Counted from the first letter of the stretch, positions 1 through 9,600 are shown. The stretch is DNA of 64,000 bases from Candidatus Electrothrix scaldis (GCA_033584155.1 CP138355.1:2061501-2125500); one strand, 5' to 3'. Notes: a model not told the origin generated them from the sequence alone. A program made the numbers and translations.

Positions 1-856
1 AGATTTTTTCCAGTGATCGGGTATCGGTAGCGCGGAAGAATTTGGCCCCGGTCATTTCGGCAATTTGTCCCAGTGTTTTTTCATCAATGTCCACCTTGGC
101 CTGCATAATCCGTTTGCGACCGAATTGGTCCTGCATGGGCATAGGGGCCACACCCCGTCTACCCGCACCAATGGTGTAGACCTTGATCTTCATGGTCTCA
201 GCTGCTTCTGCCGCAGTAAGCGGTGCTGCCTTGCCTGCATTATTCACTCCGTCCGTGAGCAGAATGACGATTCGCGATTTGGCTTCCTGGTCCCGCAAAC
301 GGTTGACACCCGCAATGATGGCCGAGCCGATAGCTGTGCCGTCTTCGATCATTCCTGTTTGCAGAGAATCCAGGCGGAGCTGGAGCCAATCATGGTCCAG
401 GGTCAACGGGCAGACCATATAAGGGCGACCGGCAAAGGCGACCAGGCCGATGCGGTCGTTGGGCCGTTCTTCAATGAATTTCTTCACCACCGCTTTGACT
501 ACAGACAGACGATCCACTGAGCGTCCTTCCAGGCGGAAATCCATCGCCTGCATGGAGCCGGAAACGTCAACCGCCAGAAGTATATCAATCCCTGAGGCCT
601 CCACCTCAGTTTTGCTGTTTCCCCATTGGGGACGGGCAATAGCCAGGATGAGCAGGCCAAGGGCTGCCAGGCGAAGCCAAGCCAGGAACTTGCCCGGATT
701 GACCTTGCGGGAACCGGAGATTGCTTTGGCCACAGAGATGGAGGAAAAGACCAGGGCCGGGGCAGGGCCGCGTCGTCCCCGTAAAAAGGCCAGCACCGGG
801 AGGAGCAGTAACAGCCAGAGCAGGTTGGGGTACATAAAACGTAGGCTGTCCATCAT
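1..856 (-). CDS. VWA-domain protein, BatA-like (3' end outside window)
   Basis: The visible 285 residues start MMDSLRFMYPNLLWLLLLLP, giving an N-terminal membrane segment, then a second hydrophobic stretch (LAALGLLILAIARPQW), then a von Willebrand A domain. The MIDAS metal site is intact (AVDVSGSMQAMD) and a later VILLTDGVNN strand is typical of the BatA family. In the family the VWA domain faces the periplasm and works with a MoxR ATPase and a DUF58 protein, probably in envelope maintenance or protein maturation; the exact role is unsettled. The start overlaps the stop of the DUF4381 gene by 4 nt (ATGA), so the two are translationally coupled. The reading frame stays open to base 1, so the C-terminus (usually another membrane segment) is not in the window. 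Confidence 0.88.
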   Translation of the reverse strand, partial: MMDSLRFMYPNLLWLLLLLPVLAFLRGRRGPAPALVFSSISVAKAISGSRKVNPGKFLAWLRLAALGLLILAIARPQWGNSKTEVEASGIDILLAVDVSGSMQAMDFRLEGRSVDRLSVVKAVVKKFIEERPNDRIGLVAFAGRPYMVCPLTLDHDWLQLRLDSLQTGMIEDGTAIGSAIIAGVNRLRDQEAKSRIVILLTDGVNNAGKAAPLTAAEAAETMKIKVYTIGAGRRGVAPMPMQDQFGRKRIMQAKVDIDEKTLGQIAEMTGAKFFRATDTRSLEKI

Positions 857-1692
857 TTTTCCTCTGCTTCCAGCTTGGTTGATTCAATAAAAGTGCGCAG
901 GTTGTCCACCATGTCGATCATGGTCTCTCGGTTGAGGCCAGCCCTGGCGAATTTGACCAGGTCGCAATGCTGGAGCCAGGTTGTTAGATTTTCCGAGTTG
1001 TCCATCAAGTCCTGTGGTACTTTTTCCTGATCTTCAGTCAGTTCGTGGATAAATTCCCGTGTAGTCTGTCTGCGGGCAAAGATATGGAAGCGCTGTTCAA
1101 TATAACGACGCAAGGTTTGGTCGATCAGGGTGATAAAGGCGTTGATATTTTGCTCCTCAATCAAGGGGGCAGCCCGCTCCAGTTCGCGCAGGGCCGTTTC
1201 ATGGGCAAGAACAGCCCGCTGTTTGCGGGTTCGTTTCTTGAGAAAATAGAACAGCAGTCCGAGCAGCAGGAGAGCCGCTAATATTGCCACAAGCCACCAG
1301 AAAAAGCGGGTGTTGTCCGGGATGGGAATGGGCTCCCGGATATCATAGAACTGGTTTTCCCCAAGGCTTGTTTGCTGTGTTGCCTGTTGCTGGGGGGTGA
1401 GCGTGTTTTGTTGACCTGTATCCGGTTTTTGGGCAGATTGCTGGGCAGGATCCGCAAGCGGTGCGGTTATCTGGTCAGCTGATGCACTCAGAGGAAGAAC
1501 TGCCAGGAGAAGAATAAGCAGGAATGCTGTAAGGGCTCCTGTATGGGTAAGGCGTGCCGTATCTATACAGAATCTCTGTAAAAACGATGGTTTTGTAGTG
1601 CAAGCGAACCCCTGTGTTCGCCCTGAAGGTCCGGCGGAAGACCGAAACGGACAGGCACCGGGGCCTGCCCCTACCGTTTTCTGACTCTGCAT
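853..1692 (-). CDS. DUF4381-like membrane protein with in-frame palindromic repeat
   Basis: A 279-residue protein. After an odd N-terminal stretch of about 45 residues come a signal-like hydrophobic segment (ALTAFLLILLLAVLPL, ending SASA), a Gln/Thr-rich periplasmic linker, one membrane helix (WWLVAILAALLLLGLLFYF) and a cytoplasmic helical domain (LRELERAAPLIEEQNINAFI onward) of the kind found between DUF58 and VWA genes in MoxR operons. The ATG overlaps the upstream DUF58 stop by one base and no other ATG, GTG or TTG lies in frame before the signal segment, so this start is well supported. Residues 7-33 are encoded by a palindromic repeat that also occurs between genes elsewhere in the window, which explains the unusual N-terminus. 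Whether the export signal still works behind this extension is not known. Confidence 0.75.
   Translation of the reverse strand: MQSQKTVGAGPGACPFRSSAGPSGRTQGFACTTKPSFLQRFCIDTARLTHTGALTAFLLILLLAVLPLSASADQITAPLADPAQQSAQKPDTGQQNTLTPQQQATQQTSLGENQFYDIREPIPIPDNTRFFWWLVAILAALLLLGLLFYFLKKRTRKQRAVLAHETALRELERAAPLIEEQNINAFITLIDQTLRRYIEQRFHIFARRQTTREFIHELTEDQEKVPQDLMDNSENLTTWLQHCDLVKFARAGLNRETMIDMVDNLRTFIESTKLEAEEK
1595..1674. repeat. Palindromic interspersed repeat inside a coding region
   Basis: About 80 bp with the layout GTAG-GC-GAACCCCTGTGTTCGCCC, a spacer, then ACAGGCACCGGGGCCTGCCC-CTAC. Two hairpin halves sit between GTAG and CTAC ends. The same layout occurs at 62075-62149, and a single-hairpin version at 25905-25936. 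This copy lies in frame within the DUF4381 gene. Nothing indicates that it encodes its own transposase. Confidence 0.75.
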
Positions 1693-2603
1693 TATCTCTT
1701 CCTCCTTTCCCGTGCTTTGAAGAAACCCATCAACGGCCCGATATAGGGTTTGTCCGTGGAAAGCTGGAGCAAGTCAAGCCCTGCGCTGCGCACGGTGTGG
1801 GCAAAACGCTCTGTCCGGTCCTGGGCCAGGCTCACATAGGCCTGTCGGGTCCAGGGATCAGCGGTATCCAGGAGCAGTTGCTCGCCAGTTTCTGCGTCTT
1901 CCAGGGTGATCCGACCAACATCGGGTAATTCCTGTTCCCTCGGGTCGGTGACCGCAACCGTGATCAGATCGTGACGGCGCCCGGTGACCAGGAGTTTCGG
2001 GCGGAGCGCAGCCAGGGAATCGTCAAAATCACCAGGCAGGCAGAAATCAGAGAGAAGAAAGGTCACACATTTACGTTTAGCTACCCGGTTAACAAAATCC
2101 AGGGCCTCAGTGATGTCCGTGCCCTTATTCTTGGGTTGGAAAAAGAGAATTTCCCGAATAACCCTGAGGATATGCTTGCGGCCCTTATCCGGCGGGATGA
2201 AGAGCTCCACAAAATCGGAGAACAGGATGAGGCCGACCTTGTCGTTATTGCGTACCGCAGAAAAGGCCAGCACAGAACCCAGTTCGGCCATGATCTCCCG
2301 CTTGGATTGCTCGCTTGAGCCAAATCCACCAGAACCGCTGATGTCGATCATCAGCATAATGGTCAGCTCCCTCTCCTCAGTGAATTTTTTCACATGGGGC
2401 ACGCCGGTACGGGCTGTGACGTTCCAGTCTATGCTGCGGATTTCATCGCCGGGCACGTATTCACGGACTTCGTCGAAGTTCATGCCCTGGCCCTTAAAGA
2501 CCGAGTGATAGCTTCCGGCCAGGGTGTCGTCCACCATGCGGCGGGTGCGTACCTCAATCCGACGGACCTTTTTCAGGATTTCCTTGGTGATTGTTTTTTC
2601 CAT
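1692..2603 (-). CDS. DUF58 family protein
   Basis: A 303-residue soluble protein with the DUF58 signature: the FKGQGMNFDEVREYVPGDEI / SIDWNVTARTG block at about residues 37-67, followed by a VWA-like fold whose first strand ends IDISGSG. The family is the standard partner of MoxR ATPases and BatA-type proteins; its biochemical role is poorly defined. It starts 20 bases after the stop codon of the moxR 3' remnant, with a possible AGGAG Shine-Dalgarno upstream. In the ancestral arrangement it would have followed moxR directly; two unrelated genes now intervene. Its stop overlaps the next start by one base. Confidence 0.9.
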   Translation of the reverse strand: MEKTITKEILKKVRRIEVRTRRMVDDTLAGSYHSVFKGQGMNFDEVREYVPGDEIRSIDWNVTARTGVPHVKKFTEERELTIMLMIDISGSGGFGSSEQSKREIMAELGSVLAFSAVRNNDKVGLILFSDFVELFIPPDKGRKHILRVIREILFFQPKNKGTDITEALDFVNRVAKRKCVTFLLSDFCLPGDFDDSLAALRPKLLVTGRRHDLITVAVTDPREQELPDVGRITLEDAETGEQLLLDTADPWTRQAYVSLAQDRTERFAHTVRSAGLDLLQLSTDKPYIGPLMGFFKARERRKR

Positions 2604-2623
2604 GAGCTTAGAGGCCGCTCCTG

Positions 2624-2710
2624 TTACGGCACCGGTACGGTATCCAGCAGGCGCTGGCGCATGATACGTATAATATTTTGGGTGCAGTTTTTGAGATCAT
2701 TCTGGATCAC
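2624..2710 (-). pseudogene. Decayed 3' end of moxR (duplicate tail)
   Basis: Read on the minus strand this ends in codons for RLLDTVPVP followed by TAA, identical in protein terms to the end of the intact MoxR at 4161. Upstream of that, the sequence matches the segment of moxR further from its stop, so about 65 bases are missing between two copies of a CAGGCG word, as expected of a deletion between short direct repeats. The fragment ends about 16 bases from the stop of the gamma-glutamylcyclotransferase-like gene. It marks the left edge of a roughly 1.45-kb insertion between moxR and DUF58. Confidence 0.75.
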
Positions 2711-2726
2711 TACTTGTGTGCCTTGG

Positions 2727-3329
2727 CTATTGATTGATAACCTCACTTGGACTCTCGGGTTTCTTCCCCGCCCCACTTTTCAGAAAGGGGATCTTCAGCT
2801 TATAGCCTTTTGAGAGGTACAGCATCAACAGTCGAACTATAAGGTCGATAACATTTGAAACTATGGGGAGGTGAAATGTTTCAACAGCCCGGAGTTCTTT
2901 CAGATAGGTTTCCGGTAGCGAATGCTCTGTGGCTCCCTTGATAAGTTTATTCATATAGCGCTGTGAAGGCTTCCTTCCTGGGCATGAATCGCGATTAATA
3001 TAGGTGAAACATTTCTTCATGCCGAGTCCATCAACAGATATCTCTAGTTCTTCAATATCATATCCAGCACTTTCTGTTTTGTGGAGCTGTTCAGCATCCT
3101 GCGGTGTGAGTTCGTACAGTATCCCGTAAACCCGAGCACCAATTTTTTTCCTCAGCGAAGCGAAACAAGGTTCAATATATTGAATGCCTTTCTGGTCAAA
3201 AACGAGTTCGTAATTCCCCAGTACGACATTGTATTTCTGAACCGGATTCATTTTTCTTCTATCGATGAAAACCTCGCTGCTCATGTTTGAACCGTAGGCG
3301 AAATAATACAAACTATCCTGTTTCAACAT
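2727..3329 (-). CDS. Gamma-glutamylcyclotransferase-like (AIG2/GGCT) protein
   Basis: A 200-residue protein beginning with the family hallmark YFAYGSNM (residues 9-16), which forms the substrate-binding loop of the cyclotransferase fold. The acidic residue expected of the active site is probably the Glu in KTESAGYD. The family releases 5-oxoproline from gamma-glutamyl amines or peptides, including glutathione-related ones; bacterial members are mostly uncharacterised. The C-terminal ~50 residues (IDLIVRLLMLYLSKGYKLKI) are hydrophobic and basic and may bind membrane. It lies downstream of a MAPEG-like gene, and both sit inside a segment inserted into the MoxR operon. The ATG has only a weak Shine-Dalgarno. 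Confidence 0.8.
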   Translation of the reverse strand: MLKQDSLYYFAYGSNMSSEVFIDRRKMNPVQKYNVVLGNYELVFDQKGIQYIEPCFASLRKKIGARVYGILYELTPQDAEQLHKTESAGYDIEELEISVDGLGMKKCFTYINRDSCPGRKPSQRYMNKLIKGATEHSLPETYLKELRAVETFHLPIVSNVIDLIVRLLMLYLSKGYKLKIPFLKSGAGKKPESPSEVINQ

Positions 3330-3397
3330 ATAAAAACTCTGTTCAGTTTTTCACCGCCGCAAAGGACGGTCTCATGTTGCCAGACGGTAGCGGATTG

Positions 3398-4066
3398 TCA
3401 GGTAGAGAACGCGGCAAACAAGAGCAATACTTCAAACGTACCGGTAACAGCAGTTCCCAAGAAAAAACCGATTCCATAACCCCGTGAGTCGTATCCTACA
3501 TTGATATATAGCACTTGATGAGCAATGCGGGCGAGTGCGTAAATACAGATGAGCATGAATGTGGGGAAAGGAAAACATAAGGATAGTAAAACTGCGTTAA
3601 CACCAACCGGTGCAGCTTGTTCCACAAAATTTTCCATGCTGCGATTTGCTCTGTTATATCTTCCTATTTGCCCCTCCATATTCATGACAACAGCATGAGA
3701 GGGACCGTTACCGAGTGCTCTGAATATTTTCATATTGCTTCGCAGATTCCCTGAATCAGGACGCATAACCTTTTCCTTTTCCAGCAAAGGAAACAGATTG
3801 AGAAAGGCTGATAAGCGAGAGAAAACAAAAGCTGTGAGCAGCACCCAGTGTGCCTTGGATGGGAATAGCGTGGATATATTTTGACGATAGTTTTCTGTAT
3901 CTCCAAAGGAGTAAATCAGAAAAGCTATGGGAAGTCCCATTACCAAGGGGGCAAAAAAACCTCCCAGGAAATTTCGCCACCCGAGTACTTTACCTCGACG
4001 GATTTCTGATTCATTTAAAAGCGGCATGCCGTCAGGGCCAAGGCTGGATGTGTCTTTGGTGCTCAA
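3398..4066 (-). CDS. MAPEG-like integral membrane protein
   Basis: A 222-residue protein with about four hydrophobic segments. The middle block, GQIGRYNRANRSMENFVEQA, followed by ARIAHQVLYINVGYDSRGYG, matches the MAPEG pattern (Arg/Asn-rich loop, E-N-F, then R-I-x-H-Q and R-x-x-G-F). MAPEG proteins include microsomal glutathione transferases and related enzymes. The start is TTG, chosen because AGAGGA lies eight bases upstream and the next in-frame ATG would remove N-terminal sequence. Its pairing with a gamma-glutamylcyclotransferase-like gene suggests thiol or glutathione-type chemistry, but substrate is unknown. The N-terminal ~30 residues are hydrophilic and not part of the recognisable domain. 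Confidence 0.65.
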   Translation of the reverse strand: MSTKDTSSLGPDGMPLLNESEIRRGKVLGWRNFLGGFFAPLVMGLPIAFLIYSFGDTENYRQNISTLFPSKAHWVLLTAFVFSRLSAFLNLFPLLEKEKVMRPDSGNLRSNMKIFRALGNGPSHAVVMNMEGQIGRYNRANRSMENFVEQAAPVGVNAVLLSLCFPFPTFMLICIYALARIAHQVLYINVGYDSRGYGIGFFLGTAVTGTFEVLLLFAAFST

Positions 4067-4160
4067 TTACTGATCCTCTTTAATACAATGGTATCCCGCT
4101 CTAGAAAAACACCCCTCTAAGGATGGATCGCCACTTTTTTAGTGACTTGCCAGCTTGGGA

Positions 4161-5216
4161 TTACGGAACAGGGACGGTATCCAGCAGGCGTTGAATAATC
4201 TCCTCGCTGGTGATTCCTTCTGCCTCTGCCTCATAGCTGATCCGCAGGCGATGGCGCATAACGTCCGGAGCGCAGTTCTTGATATCATCCGGGATCACAT
4301 AACCGCGTCCGTTGAGATATGCCAAGGCACGGGCCGCTGCTTTGAGGTTGATGGTCGCCCTGGGCGAGGCCCCGGTTTCGATGTAATCTTTCAGGTCCAT
4401 GCTTATCCCTTCCGGCTCACGGGTGGCAAAGACCAAATCGACAATGTACTCTTTGATGCGATCATCCAGGTAGATAGTATCTACCACCTTGCGTGCTGTC
4501 AGGATATCTTCCGGTGAAATGAGGGGCTGCACAGAGAGCTTTGAGTCGGTATGTTCCACCATGTCCAGGATCTGTCGTTCCTGGGCGCGGGTGGGGTAGT
4601 CTACCACCACCTTGAGCATAAAACGGTCCACCTGGGCTTCGGGCAGGGGATAGGTCCCTTCCTGTTCAATGGGGTTTTGGGTTGCCAGGACCAGGAAGAG
4701 CTCCGGCAGGGAGAAGGTGGTTTCGCCTATGGTGACCTGCTGTTCCTGCATGGCCTCCAGCAGTGCCGATTGCACCTTGGACGGAGCACGGTTGATCTCA
4801 TCTGCCAGGATGATAGAGGAAAAAATCGGTCCCTGTTTCACCTCAAAGGAGGTATTTTGCGGGTTGTAGATTTCCGTGCCCATGATGTCTGCGGGCAGCA
4901 TGTCCGGGGTGAACTGGATGCGACGGAAATCCGTGGACACAGCCGTGGCCAGGGTTTTCACCGCCAGGGTCTTGGCCAGACCGGGCAGGCCTTCCAGGAG
5001 GATATGGCCTCCGGCGAGCAGGCCGATGAGCAGGCGTTCCACCAAACGCTCCTGACCTATGATGTTCTTCCCGACTTCCCGTTTCAGCAGGCCGACCCAG
5101 GCAGAGCTGTTCTGCACAGCCTTGTTGATCTCCTGGACAGATTGCTCCGGGGTAACACTGGGTGTGGGCTCTGCCGGAGCTTGGGGAACGGGTGCGGTCT
5201 CTATCGATGAGTTCAT
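4161..5216 (-). CDS. moxR: MoxR-type AAA+ ATPase
   Basis: A 351-residue AAA+ protein. Walker A is LEGLPGLAKTLAVKTL, Walker B is IILADEINRAPSK, sensor 1 is VLATQNPIEQEGTYPLPEAQ, and the C-terminal lid ends in RLLDTVPVP. These are all diagnostic of the MoxR class, chaperone-like ATPases acting with VWA-domain partners. I place the start at the ATG preceded by AAGGAG (5216) rather than an upstream ATG 11 codons earlier without such a site. It is first in the minus-strand operon; DUF58, DUF4381 and VWA genes would normally follow immediately, but a MAPEG/GGCT pair now lies between. Residues ~6-30 are a Pro/Thr-rich linker. Confidence 0.93.
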   Translation of the reverse strand: MNSSIETAPVPQAPAEPTPSVTPEQSVQEINKAVQNSSAWVGLLKREVGKNIIGQERLVERLLIGLLAGGHILLEGLPGLAKTLAVKTLATAVSTDFRRIQFTPDMLPADIMGTEIYNPQNTSFEVKQGPIFSSIILADEINRAPSKVQSALLEAMQEQQVTIGETTFSLPELFLVLATQNPIEQEGTYPLPEAQVDRFMLKVVVDYPTRAQERQILDMVEHTDSKLSVQPLISPEDILTARKVVDTIYLDDRIKEYIVDLVFATREPEGISMDLKDYIETGASPRATINLKAAARALAYLNGRGYVIPDDIKNCAPDVMRHRLRISYEAEAEGITSEEIIQRLLDTVPVP

Positions 5217-5581
5217 ATTGCTATCTCCTTTCTGGATCAGGCGTACCAAGCGCTGGGGCGATAAGTTCGCTGCGTGCAGCGTAGGTGAGCAGGGATTTTA
5301 TTTTTACTACCACCTAAAGGTGGGATCTATATCAAAAGTAATATAAGGTAATGAATGCTTGCAAAAAGTCAAGTTTGTATGGCCTCCTCTATTTGAAAAC
5401 TTGAATAGGCTTGCCAGCTCAACATGTCCTGTATAATATCGCGTAGGATGTTTGGGACAAAGTGAAAAATCGAAAAAAGTTGATGGATCGGGTTTTGGTA
5501 ACGAGCTTGCGGAATCTTGCCCTTTTTTGTACAGTTCTGCTGGTCTTTTTTTAATATCCAGGAGGTCAGAGGAATAAACCA
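5217..5581. other. Divergent intergenic region with a 14-bp inverted repeat
   Basis: This 365-bp gap separates the divergent moxR and Rpn genes and must hold promoters for both. A perfect inverted repeat CCACCTAAAGGTGG lies at 5310-5323, beside the AT-rich sequence GATATAGAT read towards moxR, and could be an operator. No clear -35/-10 pair with standard spacing was found for moxR. Immediately before the Rpn gene lies a strong Shine-Dalgarno stretch (GGAGG, then GAGGAA) at about 5560-5575. No coding signal was seen. Confidence 0.4.
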
Positions 5582-6457
5582 ATGAAAGTCGCAAATCCCC
5601 TGTACGATGTCGTGTTCAAATACCTGATGCAGGATATGCGCGTTGCCAAACTGGTCATATCTAACATTATTGAACAGGAGATAGAATCCCTTGATTTTGC
5701 CTTTACCGAGTTGAACAGAAAACTCCCTGACGGCGGTTTGACCGTGCTGCGGATTGATTTCGCAGCCAAGATACGGGAGTCGGACGGCAACAGCAAGCTT
5801 GTTCTTATTGAATTGCAGAAGGCCAAATTCCCCACGGATATAACCCGTTTTCGGAAATATCTCGGTAAACAGTATCAGGAGGAGTCCAATATCCACCTGG
5901 ATGAGAAAACCGGAAAAAAGAAGGCTTTGCCCATTATAAGTATTTATATCCTCGGGCATAATCTTGAGCACAATGACAGTCCGGTTATTCATGTGAAAAG
6001 AGAGTATTACGATCATGCCACCAAGGAAAAACTGAATCGGAAAGAAGAATTTATAGAAAGCCTCACCCATGACAGTTATATCATCCAGGTGGGGAGATTG
6101 CGGAAGAAACATCGCAACAAATTGGAAACATTGCTGAGTATCTTTGATCAGAGCAATACCAGTAAAGAGAGTAAACATTTTCTTGATGTGCTGGAATCCT
6201 CATTCCCGGATGAATTCAAGGTTGTCATCAGACGTCTGCACAAGGCTTCTGCTAGCAAAGAGCTTTGTGAAGATATGAATATGGAAGATGAGATTTTAGA
6301 AGAACTGGCGACCCAGGAGCGGCTCATAGCTTACGAAAGGGCGGAAAAAGAGAAAGCAGAAGCGGGAAAAGAAAAAGCAGAAATGGAAAAGGAAAAAATG
6401 GAAGCAGAGAAAGCCAGGCTTGAAAAACTCTTGAAACAAGCCGGTATTGAATTTTGA
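5582..6457 (+). CDS. Rpn/PD-(D/E)XK nuclease family protein
   Basis: A 291-residue protein starting MKVANPLYDVVFKYLMQD, the usual opening of the Rpn (recombination-promoting nuclease, formerly PDDEXK transposase-like) family. The catalytic signature is split over RIDFAAKI (Asp) and LVLIELQKAK (E-x-Q-K). From about residue 235 it becomes a highly charged coiled coil with near-repeats of KEKAEMEKEK that probably arose by slippage. Family members are DNA endonucleases linked to RecA-independent recombination and phage defence; many copies per genome are common. A strong Shine-Dalgarno lies upstream. It differs strongly in sequence from the Rpn pair at 37-39 kb, so it is a separate subfamily. Confidence 0.85.
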   Translation: MKVANPLYDVVFKYLMQDMRVAKLVISNIIEQEIESLDFAFTELNRKLPDGGLTVLRIDFAAKIRESDGNSKLVLIELQKAKFPTDITRFRKYLGKQYQEESNIHLDEKTGKKKALPIISIYILGHNLEHNDSPVIHVKREYYDHATKEKLNRKEEFIESLTHDSYIIQVGRLRKKHRNKLETLLSIFDQSNTSKESKHFLDVLESSFPDEFKVVIRRLHKASASKELCEDMNMEDEILEELATQERLIAYERAEKEKAEAGKEKAEMEKEKMEAEKARLEKLLKQAGIEF

Positions 6458-6544
6458 GGTGACCAATGTAGACCGGAGGAACATGCAGGTTCAAAGTCCT
6501 TGATCTGGATATTTTGCCCTGCTCGCTTGCCGTCCTAAGAAGGC

Positions 6545-6600
6545 TATATCTAACCGGCTCAGGGGAACACCCTGGGTGACCCTTTCAAAATAAACAACTC
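6545..6600. repeat. Possible fragment of a REP-like repeat
   Basis: The sequence GGGGAACACCCTGGGTGACC just before the radical SAM fusion gene resembles the GGGTAACACC / CAGGGTGTTACCC words of the hairpin cluster at 14666-14752. Only short words match, so this is a weak call. Confidence 0.3.
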
Positions 6601-6606
6601 GTACAT

Positions 6607-9600
6607 ATGTCTATGCAATGGGTTACACGACTGCACCGAATCGAACACGCCGGTATACCGGTATATATTGACCAGGAAAAACCGGAGTGGTTTGTTCCTT
6701 CCACCCGTACCGATGATTTGCTCAGGTCCTGTCAAAAACACGGCAATTGGTTCACAGTACTGTCCGAGTTTTGTGAGCGCCATCAGGAAACACCGGATCA
6801 GGTCTGTCGTGACCTGGGACGCTTGGAGCAATTACTGGATCGGGAGCGTCCTGAGCCGTATCAGGGACGTAGCCACCATCTGCGCCTTGGTGCCTTAAAA
6901 GAGATCTGGTTTCATCTGACAGATGCCTGCAATCTCTCCTGTGTCCATTGCCTTTTTTCTGCCTCTCCCAGCCGGAAAGAAAGCATTGATCAGAAGCGTC
7001 TTCGTGATGCCATTGATCAGGCCACTGCGCTGGGCAGCCATCTCTTTTATTTCACCGGTGGAGAGCCCTTTGTCTACCCTGGTTTCTGCAAGATCATACA
7101 ATATGTCCTGGAGCAGAACCCGGCCCATCATGTGGCTATCCTCACCAATGGTCTGCTGCTTGAAAAACATCTTACCGAGCTGATGGCACTGGATCATGAG
7201 CGGATTCATCTTCAGGTCAGCCTGGATGGTTTGGAAGAGGAACATGATTTTCTCCGAGGTCCCCAGACCTATAGCAGGCTCTGCGCAAATCTTGGGAGCA
7301 TAGCCAAAGAGGGCCTGGCTTTTACCATTTCGGTGGCTGTGAATAATGATAATGTGGATAAGCTGGAGCAGATAGCGATACAGGCCCATGCCCTGGGAGC
7401 AGCCAGCCTGCACTTGATGTATCATTTTGTCCGGGGCAAGGGGACAAGCGGGCAGTTTGTCCCGGTGGTGCGTCTGTTCTCCCAGATTGTTAAGGCGGCC
7501 AGGGGCTGTGATAAGCTCGGGATGAAGATTGATAACCTGGAAGCTATGAAGTCCCAGGTCTTTGCTGTGCCCGGTTCCCGGTTCGATTTGACCAATATGG
7601 GCTGGGAATCCCTGGCTGTGGCCCCGGACGGCACCTTATATCCTTCTCCGGCCCTGATCCGGGTGGAGGAACTGGCTTGCGGGCACCTGGATCATGGGTT
7701 GAAAACGGTTTGGCAAAATAATCTCACCCTGCGAAAGATCCGGGCAAGCAGCCAGAGAGATATTGAGCAACGCAAGCGGCGTCCCTTATCGCTGATTACC
7801 GGCGGAGGAGATCCTGATCATTCCTGGGTCAGCGGCCAGAGTCTGGTTGGACATGATCCCTATATCGACCTGTATGAGCAACTGGCCTTATTACTTATTA
7901 CAGATCAGGCAGCGCGTTATCCTGACCAGGGCCTGTTTCGGCTACGGATGGGCGATGTGCGCCATGATTGCCCGGACACTGAAAATGGCTCTGACGGCTC
8001 AGTCAGTCTGGCCCACTGCAATTGCCTGATCTCTTTAGCGGATAATGACGGTCATTCCTCGGTGCGGGAGTTCTACAGTGCTGCGGCCCAGCAGGCCAAT
8101 CGAGAGATTGTTAATCCCTTTCATCCGGCCACAGGCCTGGATAATTATATCCCTGAGGAGGCAAAAGAGAAATCCTATGGCTGTGGAAGTCCGGTTAAGG
8201 ATGCAGCTCCGCAAAAGGGGGAGACTCTGGTTGACCTGGGATCAGGCAGTGGGGTGGAGTGTTTTCTCGCCGCAGCGGAGGTTGGGGCCAACGGAAAGGT
8301 CTATGGTATTGATATGACCGATGCCATGCTGGAGCTTGCCCGCAAATCACAGCAGCATGTGATGACAGACTTGGGCTATGATAATATTGAGTTCCGCAAA
8401 GGCTATCTGGAGGAAATTCCCTTAGAGGAAGCAATAGCAGACGTGGTGATTTCCAACTGCGTGATTAATCTGAGCCCGGATAAGCGCCGAACTTACCTGG
8501 AGATTATGCGGGTGCTCAAGCCTGGTGGGCGTCTGGTGGTCTCTGATGTAGTCAGTGATGAGCAGGTCAGTGCCGCGATCAAGAATAGCAGCAAGTACCG
8601 TGGTGAGTGCCTGGGTGGGGCCATGCAGCAGGATGATCTTGTGGCCATGCTGGAGGATTGCGGCTTTGCTTCGGTCTATCTCCATAAGCGCTATCCGTAT
8701 CGTGAGGTTGACGGCAACCGTTTTTACTCCCTCACCTATGAGGCGCGCAAGGCTGCCTTGGTTGCAGAGGAAGAGGATATGGTTCAATGCTTTTTCCGGG
8801 GGCCTGAACCTGCCTTGGAAACTGCGAGCGGCAGGCGTTTGGAGCGAGGGCGTATGACGGAGCTCTTGCGGCGGGAAGCAGAGCAGCTTGGCGAGCAGGT
8901 TTTTATTCTTGATGCGGAGGGTGCTGTTACGAACATTGCCCAGGAGCCTTGCTGTTGCGGCCTGCCGCCGGGAGAGGCAGGGCAGAAAGAATCCGTCAGT
9001 CCTGAGCCTCTCATTCGTTATCTCAGCGGCTGCATTATCTGCGGCGAGGAGTTGGTCTATCAAAGCGATAGCGGCAGCGATGCTGCTTGCTATTTCTGTG
9101 GAGCAGTAACCACCACGCCTTGTTCCTGTACTGCCGGGCATTATGTCTGCGACAGATGCCACCAGCAGGGAGGTCTGGAAATCATCCACTCGGTGTGCCT
9201 GAACAGTACAGAAAAGGACATGATCGCCCTGATGGTTCGCATCCGGAACCATCCCTCCGTGCCCATGCACGGGCCGGAGCACCATGCTATGGTCTCTGGA
9301 GTTATTCTTGCTGCCTATCGCAATAATGGGGGCAAGATCAGTCAGGATATTATCTCCACCGGGATAGATCGAGGCAGTAATGTACCCGGCGGTGCCTGTG
9401 GCTTTTGGGGCTGCTGCGGTGCAGCTGTCGGGGCAGGTATTGCCGCCTCCTTGATTCTGGAGGCAACGCCGCTCAAGGCAGGTGAACGTCAGGAGGCCTT
9501 GTCCTTTACCGCTCGGATTTTGGCCGAGATTGCCGGTATGAAGGGAGGGCGTTGCTGTCAGCGGGATTCCTGGCTGGCCTTAACCCATGCTTCCCGGCTC

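Noticed and set aside
5369-6178. 269-codon minus-strand open frame
   Set aside because: It is antisense to the Rpn nuclease gene, which has catalytic motifs and a strong ribosome-binding site.
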